Positions 42,738 through 50,831 of a stretch of DNA of 64,000 nt are shown here, piece after piece (position 1 is the first letter of the stretch; the number at the start of each line of letters is the position of its first letter). The notes beneath the pieces were generated by a model. The model searched no databases. It had not been told where the DNA came from and was given only the letters and a program-made list of their open reading frames with translations. This stretch comes from Subdoligranulum variabile (lineage in GTDB: Bacteria > Bacillota > Clostridia > Oscillospirales > Ruminococcaceae): NCBI GenBank assembly GCA_004554775.1, contig SFKI01000006.1:97616-161615 (forward strand). The letters run 5' to 3'. The position numbers and the translations under genes are program-made.

Positions 42738-44042
42738 GTGTTTGAAACCTTCCGTAATGCATGGAAGATCGACGATCTCCGCAAGCGGCTTCTTTTCACC
42801 CTTCTGATCCTTGTCCTGTTCCGTCTGGGCTGCGCAATTCCGGTGCCGTACATCAGCGCCGGTGCGTTGTCCACCATGTTTGCCGGTGGCACCGGCGATA
42901 TGCTGGAGTATCTTAACATGATGAGCGGCGGCGCTTTGAGCGAATGCACTATTTTCGCTCTGGGTGTGCAGCCCGCCATCAATGCCTCCATCATCATGCA
43001 GCTGCTGGCAGTAGCCATTCCGTACCTGGAAAACCTTGCCAAAGAAGGTGAGGAGGGTCAGCGCAAGATGCGCCGCATCACCAACTATGTTGGCGCGGGC
43101 ATCGGTTTGATGCTGTCCATCGGCTACTACTTCATCATCCGCAACATGGGCGCCCTCTCCTATACGGAGGGCTTCGCAGGCATCTTCAGCGCTGTTGTTA
43201 TCATCCTGTCCTTCACGGCAGGTTCGCAGCTGTGCACTTGGCTGGGCAACCAGATTGATTCCAAGGGCATCGGCAATGGTATCTCGCTGATGATTTTCGC
43301 CGGTATCGTGGCCCGTTGGTCCAGCCTTTACAGTGCTGTCACCAACATCCTGGCCCGTGCAAGCAACGGCGAGCCGCAGTTCTACATCTTCCTGCCCCTG
43401 CTGGTCATCCTGGCCCTGGTTGCCGTGGTCTTCGTCGTCATCCTGACGAACGCAGAGCGCCGCATCCCCGTCCAGTATGCCAAGCGTGTGGTTGGCCGTA
43501 AGATGTACGGCGGCCAGGCTAGCTACATCCCCATCAAAGTGAACATGACCGGCGTTATGCCCATCATCTTTGCTTCGACCTTGTGCAGCCTGCCCGGCAT
43601 GATCTTCCGCTTCTTCAATGTGAGCGCGGTCGATCACCCTGCCCTGTATGCTTTCTTCAGCGCGTTCAACTACAACAGCGTGCTCTATCTCATCGTTTAC
43701 GTGCTGCTGATCGTTGCGTTCAACTACTTCTACGTTGCGATCCAGTACAACCCCGTTGATATTGCCAACCAGCTCCGCAAGAACAACGGCACCATCCCTG
43801 GCATCCGCCCGGGCAAGCCCACCAGCGATTTTATCACCAAGACGCTGTCCAAGATCACTCTGATCGGCGCCATCTTCCTGGCAATCGTCGCAGGCCTGCC
43901 CATCATCCTCGGTGACGTCACCGGTACGTCCATCCAGTTGGGTGGTACGAGCCTGCTCATCGTGGTCGGTGTTGCCCTGGAGACTGCTCGTTCTCTGGAA
44001 GGCTATATGACTGCCCGTCATCACAAAGGGTTCCTGGAATAA
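42738..44042 (+). CDS. secY: preprotein translocase subunit SecY
   Basis: Channel-forming subunit of the Sec translocon, 434 residues and ten helices. Seen: VLFRLGCAIPVPYISAGALS (helix 1), plug and helix 2 region SECTIFALGVQPAINASIIM, the ribosome-binding loop with NAERRIPVQYAKRVVGRKMY, and GIRPGKPTSDFI in the last large loop. GTG start, with GAGGTG inside the rplO end, implying coupling. Confidence 0.98.
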   Translation: MFETFRNAWKIDDLRKRLLFTLLILVLFRLGCAIPVPYISAGALSTMFAGGTGDMLEYLNMMSGGALSECTIFALGVQPAINASIIMQLLAVAIPYLENLAKEGEEGQRKMRRITNYVGAGIGLMLSIGYYFIIRNMGALSYTEGFAGIFSAVVIILSFTAGSQLCTWLGNQIDSKGIGNGISLMIFAGIVARWSSLYSAVTNILARASNGEPQFYIFLPLLVILALVAVVFVVILTNAERRIPVQYAKRVVGRKMYGGQASYIPIKVNMTGVMPIIFASTLCSLPGMIFRFFNVSAVDHPALYAFFSAFNYNSVLYLIVYVLLIVAFNYFYVAIQYNPVDIANQLRKNNGTIPGIRPGKPTSDFITKTLSKITLIGAIFLAIVAGLPIILGDVTGTSIQLGGTSLLIVVGVALETARSLEGYMTARHHKGFLE

Positions 44043-44057
44043 GAAAGGGAATGTACG

Positions 44058-44690
44058 ATGAAACTGATCCTTTTGGGCGCCCCCGGCGCCGGTAAGGGCA
44101 CCCAGGCAGAGATCCTCTGCGATAAACTGGCAATCCCTACCATTTCGACCGGTAACATTCTGCGTGCCGCCGTGAAAGACGGCACCCCTATGGGTCAAAA
44201 GGCGAAAAGCTTTATGGACGCCGGTGCTCTGGTCCCCGATGATGTTATCGTCGGGATCGTGAAAGAGCGCCTGGCACAGCCTGACTGCGCGAATGGCTTT
44301 ATCCTTGACGGTATGCCGCGTACCATCGCCCAGGGCGAAGCTCTGGAGCAGATGGGTGTGGAGATCGACAAGGTCGTGAACCTGATCGTTCCCGACGAAG
44401 CCATCATCAACCGCATGTCTGGCCGTCGCGTCTGCGCCAAATGTGGTGCAAGCTATCACATCATCAACAAACCCAGCGCCAAAGAGGGCGTGTGTGACCG
44501 CTGCGGCGGTGAGCTGGCCATCCGCAAGGATGACGAGCCTGCCACCGTGCTGGACCGGCTGAAAGCCTATCACGAGCAGACCGAGCCGCTGGTCGATTTC
44601 TATCGTCAGCGCGGTAAGCTCGTCGAGGTTCCCGACCAGGGTTCCATCGAGGCCACCACCGCGTTCCTGCTCAAGCTTTTGGAGGCTTAA
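44058..44690 (+). CDS. adk: adenylate kinase, zinc-lid type
   Basis: Catalyses ATP + AMP to 2 ADP. 210 residues: P-loop LLGAPGAGKGTQA, AMP site STGNILRAAV, GFILDGMPRT, and a lid with CAKCGASYH and CDRCGGEL, whose Cys pairs bind structural zinc as in Gram-positives. Linked to secY, as is common. Confidence 0.98.
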   Translation: MKLILLGAPGAGKGTQAEILCDKLAIPTISTGNILRAAVKDGTPMGQKAKSFMDAGALVPDDVIVGIVKERLAQPDCANGFILDGMPRTIAQGEALEQMGVEIDKVVNLIVPDEAIINRMSGRRVCAKCGASYHIINKPSAKEGVCDRCGGELAIRKDDEPATVLDRLKAYHEQTEPLVDFYRQRGKLVEVPDQGSIEATTAFLLKLLEA

Positions 44691-44695
44691 AATCC

Positions 44696-45469
44696 ATGAT
44701 CCAAATCAAAAATGCTGCTGAACTTGAGAAAATGCGGAAAGCCTGCGCAATCAGCGCGGCTGCGCTCAAGGCTGGCGGCGAGGCGATCGAGCCGGGTATT
44801 ACCACGGCAGAGATCGACAAAATCATCTACGACTTTATCGTGCGCCATGGTGCCAGGCCCAACTTCCTGCACCTGTATGGCTTCCCGGCCACGGCGTGCA
44901 TCAGCGTAAATGACACTGTCATTCACGGCATCCCCAGCCGTCAGCAGCAGATCCGCCCCGGCGACATCGTTTCGATCGACACCGGCTGCAAGATCGACGG
45001 CTTCAACGGCGATAACGCCTGCACCTATGCGTGCGGCAAGATCGACCTTGAAGCCCAGCGTCTGCTGGACGTTACCAAGGAGGGCCTGCATCGCGGCATT
45101 GAAATGGCGCGCGGCGGCAACCGGGTAGGGGACATCGGACATGCAGTCCAGAGCTATGTCGAGGAGAACGGCTTCTCGGTCGTCCGCAGCTTTGTCGGCC
45201 ATGGTGTCGGCAAAGAACTGCACGAGGACCCCGAAGTACCGAACTTCGGCAACGTCGGACGCGGTCCGCGGCTGGTGCCCGGCATGTGCATTGCCATCGA
45301 GCCGATGGTTTGCCAGTACAAGTACGCGGTAAAGACGTTAAAGGACGGCTGGACGGTCAAAACCTGTGACGGCGGCCTGGCAGCTCATTTCGAGCATACC
45401 ATGGCAATCACAGCGGGCGGCGCCGAAGTCCTGACCTACGGCTGGGAGGAACCCGGATGGACTTTGTAA
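44696..45469 (+). CDS. map: methionine aminopeptidase type I
   Basis: Removes N-terminal methionine from nascent proteins. 257 residues; the five metal ligands are visible in DTGCKIDGFNGDNACT (two Asp), GHGVGKELHEDP (His), CIAIEPMV (Glu) and FEHTMAIT (Glu). No N-terminal SH3/zinc extension. Its end overlaps the KOW gene by 13 bases. Confidence 0.97.
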   Translation: MIQIKNAAELEKMRKACAISAAALKAGGEAIEPGITTAEIDKIIYDFIVRHGARPNFLHLYGFPATACISVNDTVIHGIPSRQQQIRPGDIVSIDTGCKIDGFNGDNACTYACGKIDLEAQRLLDVTKEGLHRGIEMARGGNRVGDIGHAVQSYVEENGFSVVRSFVGHGVGKELHEDPEVPNFGNVGRGPRLVPGMCIAIEPMVCQYKYAVKTLKDGWTVKTCDGGLAAHFEHTMAITAGGAEVLTYGWEEPGWTL

Positions 45470-45708
45470 AAGGCCAACTGGTCCGCTCCAAAGCGGGAAG
45501 GGACAAAACCCGCACCCTGGCTGTTTTGGAAGTGGAAGGGGAGATGCTTCTGCTTGCCGACGGAAACCTGCGCAAAGTAGGGGATCCGAAGCGTAAAAAA
45601 GCAAAGCATGTCGCCCCCACGACCACCGTTCTCGCGAACGAGCTTCTGAAAAGCGATCAACAACTCAGTGATGCCATCGCCGCTTACGATGCGGCCTGTG
45701 CAAACTGA
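45457..45708 (+). CDS. KOW-domain RNA-binding protein
   Basis: 83 residues beginning DFVKGQLVRSKAGRDKTRTL, a KOW/L14e-like fold that binds RNA; LLADGNLRKVGDPKRKKAKH continues it. Found between map and infA in many Firmicutes and believed to be ribosome-associated. GGGAGG lies in the map end. No further function can be given. Confidence 0.9.
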   Translation: MDFVKGQLVRSKAGRDKTRTLAVLEVEGEMLLLADGNLRKVGDPKRKKAKHVAPTTTVLANELLKSDQQLSDAIAAYDAACAN

Positions 45709-45734
45709 CGGAACCCTTCAAGGAGGCAATCAGC

Positions 45735-45971
45735 TTGTCTAAAGAAGATGTCATCGAAGTAGAAGGTATCGTACGGGAAGCCATGCCCAACACGGTGTTC
45801 AAGGTCGAGTTGCTCAACAAAGAGGGCAAACCCAACGGACACGTTGTTATGGCTCACATTTCCGGCAAGCTGCGGACCAATTTCATCCGCATTCTGCCCG
45901 GCGACAAAGTCACGATGGAAATGAGCCCCTACGATCTGACCAAAGCCCGGATCACCTGGCGTTCCAAATAA
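45735..45971 (+). CDS. infA: translation initiation factor IF-1 with a six-residue insertion
   Basis: OB-fold factor blocking the 30S A site at initiation. 78 residues against the usual 72: where homologues read VELENGH, this one reads VELLNKEGKPNGH, six extra residues in the loop after strand 3. The rest (AHISGKLRTNFIRILPGDKV, SPYDLTKARITWRSK) is normal. TTG start, supported by AAGGAGG upstream. Confidence 0.95.
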   Translation: MSKEDVIEVEGIVREAMPNTVFKVELLNKEGKPNGHVVMAHISGKLRTNFIRILPGDKVTMEMSPYDLTKARITWRSK

Positions 45972-46004
45972 GAAACGCCTTGTGTTATAAAGGAGGTTAA
46001 CATC

Positions 46005-46118
46005 ATGAAGGTAAAACCTTCCGTGAAACCCATTTGCGAGAAGTGCAAAGTCATCAAGCGCAAAGGCCGCGTGATGATCATTTGTGCCAATCCGAAGCAT
46101 AAGCAGCGTCAGGGCTAA
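46005..46118 (+). CDS. rpmJ: 50S ribosomal protein L36, zinc type
   Basis: 37 residues, too short for most ORF tracks: KVKPSVKPICEKCKVIKRKG, then MIICANPKHKQRQG. The CxxC, Cys and His ligands of the zinc site are all kept. AAGGAGG lies nine bases before the ATG. Placed between infA and rpsM, as in other Firmicutes. Confidence 0.97.
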   Translation: MKVKPSVKPICEKCKVIKRKGRVMIICANPKHKQRQG

Positions 46119-46119
46119 A

Positions 46120-46175
46120 GGTCCGCGGAGCTTTCCGCGGAAACCGTACCCAAAACGCTTGGGGGCCAAGTGCGT
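46120..46175 (+). promoter_or_regulatory. structured leader in front of rpsM
   Basis: The 113-base gap before rpsM has a strong hairpin TCCGCGGA/TCCGCGGA (46122-46129, 46134-46141, loop GCTT, extended by GGT/ACC) and a second, ACGCTTGG/CCAAGTGCGT (46155-46175). The alpha operon of E. coli has an S4-binding leader at this place; a like role here is inference. Confidence 0.45.
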
Positions 46176-46231
46176 AGATTCCCGGCGCAGGCCCCGACCA
46201 GGACATGGGATGTTACTAATGGAGGTGCTTT

Positions 46232-46474
46232 ATGGCACGTATTGCTGGTGTTGATCTGCCTCGCGAGAAGCGGATCGAGGTTGGTCTGACTTATGTTTTG
46301 GTAGAAGGCGATCTGCGCCGTAACGTCGCGCTTGACATCAAGCGTCTGACCGAGATCCAGTGCTACCGTGGTGTGCGCCATCGCAAGGGCCTTCCCTGCC
46401 GCGGCCAGCGCACCAAGACCAATGCGCGTACCTGCAAAGGTCCCAAGCGCACTGTCGCGAACAAAAAGAAGTAA
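46232..46474 (+). CDS. rpsM: 30S ribosomal protein S13 with a large internal in-frame deletion
   Basis: S13 sits in the 30S head, contacts S19 and tRNA, and makes bridges B1a and B1b to the 50S. Here only 80 residues against about 121. The start MARIAGVDLPREKRIEVGLT and the C-terminal half (VEGDLRRNVALDIKRLTEIQ, CYRGVRHRKG, TKTNARTCKGPKRTVANKKK) are canonical, but GLTY is joined directly to VLVEGDLRR. The missing block, roughly residues 22-62 (usually IYGIG...EYI), holds much of the N-terminal domain. Two Cys replace residues that are nearly always Val (GLPVRG) and Arg (ARTRKG). Reading frame and AGGAGG box are intact. Either a true deletion or an assembly collapse. Confidence 0.9.
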   Translation: MARIAGVDLPREKRIEVGLTYVLVEGDLRRNVALDIKRLTEIQCYRGVRHRKGLPCRGQRTKTNARTCKGPKRTVANKKK

Positions 46475-46488
46475 GGAGGAACTGAGAC

Positions 46489-46893
46489 ATGGCTGCTAAC
46501 AAAGCTACTGCGGCAAAAACCCGCACTAAAAAGAGAGAGCGCAAGAACATCAGCGCCGGTGCTGCTCACATCCAGAGCACTTTCAACAACACCATCGTGA
46601 CCATCACCGATACGCAGGGCAACACCGTTTCCTGGTGCAGCACTGGTGCGCTGAACTTCCGTGGCTCCCGCAAGAGCACCCCTTACGCTGCGCAGAGCGC
46701 TGCTGAGGTCGCCGCCAAGGCCGCCATCGAGCATGGCATGAAGACCGTTGAGGTCTACGTCAAGGGCCCCGGTTCCGGCCGTGAAAGCGCTATCCGCGCC
46801 TTGCAGGCAACCGGCCTGGAGGTCACCATGATCCGTGACGTGACCCCCATCCCGCACAATGGCTGCCGCCCGCCCAAACGCCGCCGCGTTTGA
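46489..46893 (+). CDS. rpsK: 30S ribosomal protein S11
   Basis: Platform protein near the E site. 134 residues: NISAGAAHIQSTFNNTIVTI, RGSRKSTPYAAQSAAE and the C-terminal DVTPIPHNGCRPPKRRRV. Full length and canonical, which shows that the local deletion in rpsM does not extend here. AAGGAGG precedes the ATG. Confidence 0.98.
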   Translation: MAANKATAAKTRTKKRERKNISAGAAHIQSTFNNTIVTITDTQGNTVSWCSTGALNFRGSRKSTPYAAQSAAEVAAKAAIEHGMKTVEVYVKGPGSGRESAIRALQATGLEVTMIRDVTPIPHNGCRPPKRRRV

Positions 46894-46913
46894 TTGAAAG
46901 GAGAATTTGAGTT

Positions 46914-47516
46914 ATGGCTAAAAATACCCAACCTATCGCCAAGCGCTGCCGTGCTCTCGGCATTTCTCCTGCTGTTATGGGCTATGGTAAGAAAACCACC
47001 AACCGTAACCCCGGCGGCCAGATGAGAAAGAAGAAGAGTGAGTACGCCACCCAGCTCAACGAGAAGCAGAAGGTCAAGTTCGTGTACGGTATCCTGGAGA
47101 GCCAGTTCCATACCTACTACGAGAAGGCCAGCCGTATGCCCGGTCAGACCGGTGTCAACCTGCTGGTTCTGGTTGAGCGCCGCCTGGATAACGTCGTTTA
47201 CCGCCTTGGCTTTGCCAAGACCCGCCGCGACGCTCGCCAGCTGGTTTCCCACAACCATTTCACTGTCAATGGCAAGCGTGTCAACATCCCCTCTTACCAG
47301 GTTAAGGCGGGTGATGTGATCGAGGTCATCGAGTCCAGCCGTTCTTCCGTCAAGTTCAGCAAGCTGCTGGGCGAGGAAGCTCCCGTTGTGCTGCTGCCTT
47401 CTTGGCTGGAGCGCGACAAGAACGCTCTGAAGGGCACTGTTACCAAGCTGCCCGTTCGTGAGGACATCGATGTGCCCATCGCTGAGCACCTCATCGTCGA
47501 GTTGTACTCCAAGTAA
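46914..47516 (+). CDS. rpsD: 30S ribosomal protein S4
   Basis: 16S assembly initiator. 200 residues, with no N-terminal zinc cysteines (C-minus form): MAKNTQPIAKRCRALGISPA, then LVLVERRLDNVVYRLGFAKT, RRDARQLVSHNHFTVNGKRV. It lies inside the alpha operon, unlike in Bacillus where rpsD is separate. A 72-base gap with the hairpin TGGCGC/GCGCCA precedes rpoA. Confidence 0.97.
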   Translation: MAKNTQPIAKRCRALGISPAVMGYGKKTTNRNPGGQMRKKKSEYATQLNEKQKVKFVYGILESQFHTYYEKASRMPGQTGVNLLVLVERRLDNVVYRLGFAKTRRDARQLVSHNHFTVNGKRVNIPSYQVKAGDVIEVIESSRSSVKFSKLLGEEAPVVLLPSWLERDKNALKGTVTKLPVREDIDVPIAEHLIVELYSK

Positions 47517-47588
47517 TCCTCTTAGCTTTATTCTACGATTTTTCCAACCTGACTGGCGCGCTGCGCCAGCGAAACAAGGAGGGTTTTT

Positions 47589-48548
47589 ATGATGGAGATC
47601 GAACGCCCCAAGATCGAAACGGCCAACCTTTCCCCGGATGGCCGCTACGGTAAGTTCGTTGTCGAGCCGCTGGAGCGCGGCTTTGGCACGACCTTGGGCA
47701 ACAGCTTGCGTCGAGTGCTTCTGTCCTCTCTGCCCGGTGTGGCTGTCACCAGCGTCAAGATCGACGGCGTGGTGCACGAGTTTTCCACCATCGAGGGCGT
47801 ACGTGAGGATGTAACCGAGATCGTCCTGAACCTCAAAGGCATCGCCGCCAAGATCTACGGCGAAAGCCCCAAGACCGTCCGTGTGGAGGCCGTTGGCCCC
47901 TGCGAGGTCACTGCCGGCAGCATCAAGGCTAGCGACGACCTCGAGATCCTGAACCCAGAGTGGCACATCGCCACTCTGGGCGAAGGCGCCAAGCTGGTCA
48001 TGGAGCTGACCTTTGATAAGGGCCGTGGCTATGTACCCGCCGAGCGTAATAAGCAGGCGCTGATCGAGAAGAACGACATCAGCACTCTGCCCGTGGACAG
48101 CATCTACACCCCCGTCCTCAAGGCAAACTACACCGTTGACCGTACCCGCGTTGGCCAGATCACCGACTATGACAAGCTCATTATCGAGGTCTGGACCGAT
48201 GGTACCATCAACGCCCAGGAAGCCCTGAGCCTGGCGGCCCGTGTGCTGACCGAGCATCTGAACCTGTTTGTGAACCTCTGCGATGAGACCGGCGAGACCG
48301 AGATCATGGTCGACAATGACGACCAGGGTCGTGAGAAAGCGCTGGAGATGACGATTGAAGAGCTGGATCTGAGTGTCCGTTCTTTCAACTGCCTGAAACG
48401 CGCCGGTATCAACACCGTCGGCGACCTCATCAACAAGAGCGAGGACGAGATGATGAAGGTCCGTAATCTGGGCCGTAAGAGTCTCGAAGAGGTCATGGCC
48501 AAGCTGGACAGCCTTGGTTTCTCTCTGACCAAGGACGATGAAAACTAA
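47589..48548 (+). CDS. rpoA: RNA polymerase alpha subunit
   Basis: 319 residues. N-terminal dimerisation domain with KFVVEPLERGFGTTLGNSLR and RVLLSSLPGVAVTSVKID; C-terminal DNA- and activator-binding domain with SFNCLKRAGINTVGDLINKS and NLGRKSLEEVMAKLDSLGF. Two ATGs in a row; I use the first. AAGGAGGG precedes it. Confidence 0.98.
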   Translation: MMEIERPKIETANLSPDGRYGKFVVEPLERGFGTTLGNSLRRVLLSSLPGVAVTSVKIDGVVHEFSTIEGVREDVTEIVLNLKGIAAKIYGESPKTVRVEAVGPCEVTAGSIKASDDLEILNPEWHIATLGEGAKLVMELTFDKGRGYVPAERNKQALIEKNDISTLPVDSIYTPVLKANYTVDRTRVGQITDYDKLIIEVWTDGTINAQEALSLAARVLTEHLNLFVNLCDETGETEIMVDNDDQGREKALEMTIEELDLSVRSFNCLKRAGINTVGDLINKSEDEMMKVRNLGRKSLEEVMAKLDSLGFSLTKDDEN

Positions 48549-48596
48549 CCCCCCGCGACACGCGGATACCATTTGATATTTAAGGAGTGAAACGGA

Positions 48597-48938
48597 ATGC
48601 CCGGTACCAGAAAACTCGGTCGTACCACCGACAGCCGCAAGGCAATGCTGCGCGCGATGGTGACCTATCTGTTCGAGAACGGCAAGATCGAGACCACCGT
48701 TACCCGCGCCAAGGAAGTTCGTTCCATGGCAGAGAAGATGGTCACCCTCGGTAAGCAGGAAGATCTGCACGCTAAGCGTCAGGTCTACTCCTACATCACC
48801 AAGGAAGATGTCGCCAAGAAGGTCATCGACGAGATCGGCCCCAAGTATGCTGATCGCAACGGTGGTTACACCCGCATCTACAAGACTGGCCCTCGCCGCG
48901 GTGACGCCGCCGAGATGGCTATCATCGAGCTCGTCTGA
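48597..48938 (+). CDS. rplQ: 50S ribosomal protein L17
   Basis: Tunnel-exit protein, 113 residues: RKLGRTTDSRKAMLRAMVTY, ETTVTRAKEVRSMAEKMVTL and GGYTRIYKTGPRRGDAAEMA. Last gene of the superoperon; a terminator follows 27 bases later. Confidence 0.98.
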   Translation: MPGTRKLGRTTDSRKAMLRAMVTYLFENGKIETTVTRAKEVRSMAEKMVTLGKQEDLHAKRQVYSYITKEDVAKKVIDEIGPKYADRNGGYTRIYKTGPRRGDAAEMAIIELV

Positions 48939-48965
48939 TTTCATCAGAATAGTTTGATATAAAAG

Positions 48966-48999
48966 CACCGCTTACCCTTTCGGGTAGGCGGTGTTTTTT
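48966..48999 (+). terminator. terminator of the ribosomal superoperon
   Basis: 12-bp stem CACCGCTTACCC/GGGTAGGCGGTG (one G-T pair), loop TTTC, then TTTTTT. Confidence 0.95.
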
Positions 49000-49018
49000 A
49001 GTTTATTGCTGGCATAGC

Positions 49019-49056
49019 TTTTGTAGGGGTCGATGCGAGCATCGACCCCTACAAAA
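49019..49056. repeat. perfect 18-bp inverted repeat (GTAGGGG family)
   Basis: TTTTGTAGGGGTCGATGC, GA, and its exact reverse complement. Same GTAGGGG/CCCCTAC ends as the repeats at 31750-31831 and 53741-53793. Confidence 0.85.
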
Positions 49057-49123
49057 CATCCGTCCGAAGAAACGCTAAATTTGGTCAAAGCGTGATTTTT
49101 ACACAAATTTGACAGCACACCCT

Positions 49124-49152
49124 TTGCGCAGAGGGCATATCTATGATATAAT
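49124..49152 (+). promoter_or_regulatory. promoter of the CorC-type gene
   Basis: TTGCGC, 17 bases, TATAAT, about 58 bases before the start codon. Confidence 0.65.
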
Positions 49153-49210
49153 AAATAAAATGTGTAGTTTTGCACATAAATAAAGTAAAGAAAGAGTTGA
49201 TAGTTCTCTC

Positions 49211-50512
49211 ATGGACGATGGCAGTATATTTATGATCGTCGCACTGGTGATTCTGATTGGGATGTCGGCCTTCTTCTCGGCGGCTGAAACGGCGTATAAT
49301 TCGCTGAATCAGATCCGCCTGAAAAGCAAGGCCGATGATGGCGACAGGCAAGCCGCTAAGGTGCTGGGGCTGGTACAGCGTTACGACAGCCTGCTCAGCA
49401 CGATCCTGATTGGAAACAACATTGTCAATATCGGTGCGTCCTCGCTTGCCACCGTATTGTTCAGCCGCTTGGTGGGCAATACCTACGGCCCCACGGTCTC
49501 CACCATTGTCATGACTCTGCTGGTTTTGACCTTTGGCGAGATCACGCCCAAAAGCATGGCAAAGGAAATGCCCGAGACCATGGCGATGGCCTTTGCGCCG
49601 GTGCTGAGCTTTCTGATTACGATCTTCACACCGCTGAATGTCTTGTTCGGTTTTTGGAAAACCTTCCTGGCCCGCCGCTTCAATGCAGGGGAGAAGGACA
49701 CCATCACCGAAGGTGAGCTGGTCACGATGGTCAGCGAAGCCGAAAAGGACGGTGAACTGACCAACCGCGAAAGTGAGCTGATCCGCAGCGCCATCGAGTT
49801 TGACGATGTGGAAGCCCAGGATGTCCTGACGCCCCGCGTCGACGTGGTAGCCGTGGCAGACGATACCCCCATGGAAGAAGTGACCGAGCGCTTTGCCGAG
49901 AGCGGCTACTCGCGCCTGCCTGTTTACCATGAAACGATCGACAACATCATCGGCGTCGTACATGAGAAAGACTGCTTCACCGCGCTGCAAAAGCGGGACA
50001 ATAACATCAAGCTGGAGGACCTGATTGGTCCCACGCTCTACACCACCAGCGTGACCCAGATCTCGGCCCTGTTGCGCACCTTGCGCGAAAGCAAGCACCA
50101 CATGGCTGTGGTCGTGGATGAGTACGGCGGCACTGCTGGCATCATCACACTGGAAGATATTCTGGAAGAGTTGGTCGGCGAGATCTGGGACGAACACGAC
50201 GACGTGGTCGAGGATGTCCGCCGCCAGACCGACGGCAGCTGGCTGGTCTCCGGCAGCGCCAGCGTGGACGATGTGGCCGAAGAACTGAACGTCAAGGATA
50301 AGGACGAGGAAGAGATCGACGCCGTCGCCATCGGCGGTCTGGTACAGGAAAAACTGAGCCGTCTGCCCAAAGTCGGCGACCGCTTCACCTGGGGCCAGTT
50401 CGAGGGTACCGTCACCCGTGCCACCAACCGCCGCGTGCAGGAGGTCCGCCTGGCCCCGCATAAAGAAGAACCCCCCACCAAAAAACCGGAACACAAGGAC
50501 CGGGAAAAGTAA
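49211..50512 (+). CDS. HlyC/CorC (CNNM) family membrane protein with CBS pair
   Basis: 433 residues: a DUF21 membrane domain (1-185; ALVILIGMSAFFSAAETAYN, TPKSMAKEMPETMAMAFAPV), two CBS domains (about 205-325; RVDVVAVADDTPMEEVTERF, GYSRLPVYHE, VDEYGGTAGIITLEDILEEL) and the CorC/HlyC C-terminal domain, then a lysine-rich tail. The family includes Mg2+ and Co2+ efflux or transport proteins; hemolysin is an old label. Its ribosome site is weak. Own promoter and terminator: monocistronic. Confidence 0.93.
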   Translation: MDDGSIFMIVALVILIGMSAFFSAAETAYNSLNQIRLKSKADDGDRQAAKVLGLVQRYDSLLSTILIGNNIVNIGASSLATVLFSRLVGNTYGPTVSTIVMTLLVLTFGEITPKSMAKEMPETMAMAFAPVLSFLITIFTPLNVLFGFWKTFLARRFNAGEKDTITEGELVTMVSEAEKDGELTNRESELIRSAIEFDDVEAQDVLTPRVDVVAVADDTPMEEVTERFAESGYSRLPVYHETIDNIIGVVHEKDCFTALQKRDNNIKLEDLIGPTLYTTSVTQISALLRTLRESKHHMAVVVDEYGGTAGIITLEDILEELVGEIWDEHDDVVEDVRRQTDGSWLVSGSASVDDVAEELNVKDKDEEEIDAVAIGGLVQEKLSRLPKVGDRFTWGQFEGTVTRATNRRVQEVRLAPHKEEPPTKKPEHKDREK

Positions 50513-50521
50513 TTGCCAACG

Positions 50522-50551
50522 AAGCCCCTCTGCCACAGCAGAGGGGCTTTT
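50522..50551 (+). terminator. terminator after the CorC-type gene
   Basis: Perfect 11-bp stem AAGCCCCTCTG/CAGAGGGGCTT, 6-base loop, short T-run. Confidence 0.88.
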
Positions 50552-50831
50552 GTGGTATCCGGGGGCAGTGGATGGCTGTCTGCCCGATAAATAGAACATT
50601 AAAATGGCAGTGTGAAAAGCTTTTGCAAATTTTTTGTAAAATACGCCAGTATTTTTCAAACTATGACGAACTGCGCATGTGCAAAGCGCGGAAAATGCGA
50701 AAAAACGGCAGAAAAACGCATGGCGGGGCTGATTTTATCGGGGGGCTGTGATACAATACTAGTAGATGTGGCGGTATGCCCGCCGCAGATGTACGGTAAA
50801 AATTTGTGATGGAAGTAAGGAGTACACACGT

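Noticed and set aside
41474..43042. 522-codon minus-strand ORF
   Set aside because: Antisense to rpsE, rpmD, rplO and the secY start, all of which are certain genes.
42663..44573. 636-codon minus-strand ORF
   Set aside because: Antisense to secY and adk; low-complexity D/H/Q-rich translation typical of a shadow.
46232..46474. Frameshift as the cause of the short S13
   Set aside because: The frame is continuous from the ATG to the TAA, and both sides of the junction encode correct S13 sequence in the same frame, so this is a deletion, not a frameshift.
46755..48968. 737-codon minus-strand ORF
   Set aside because: Antisense to rpsK, rpsD, rpoA and rplQ, whose codon bias empties stops from this frame; no recognisable domain or ribosome site.
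49085..50659. 524-codon minus-strand ORF
   Set aside because: Shadow of the CorC-type gene on the plus strand; its start lies beyond that gene's terminator.
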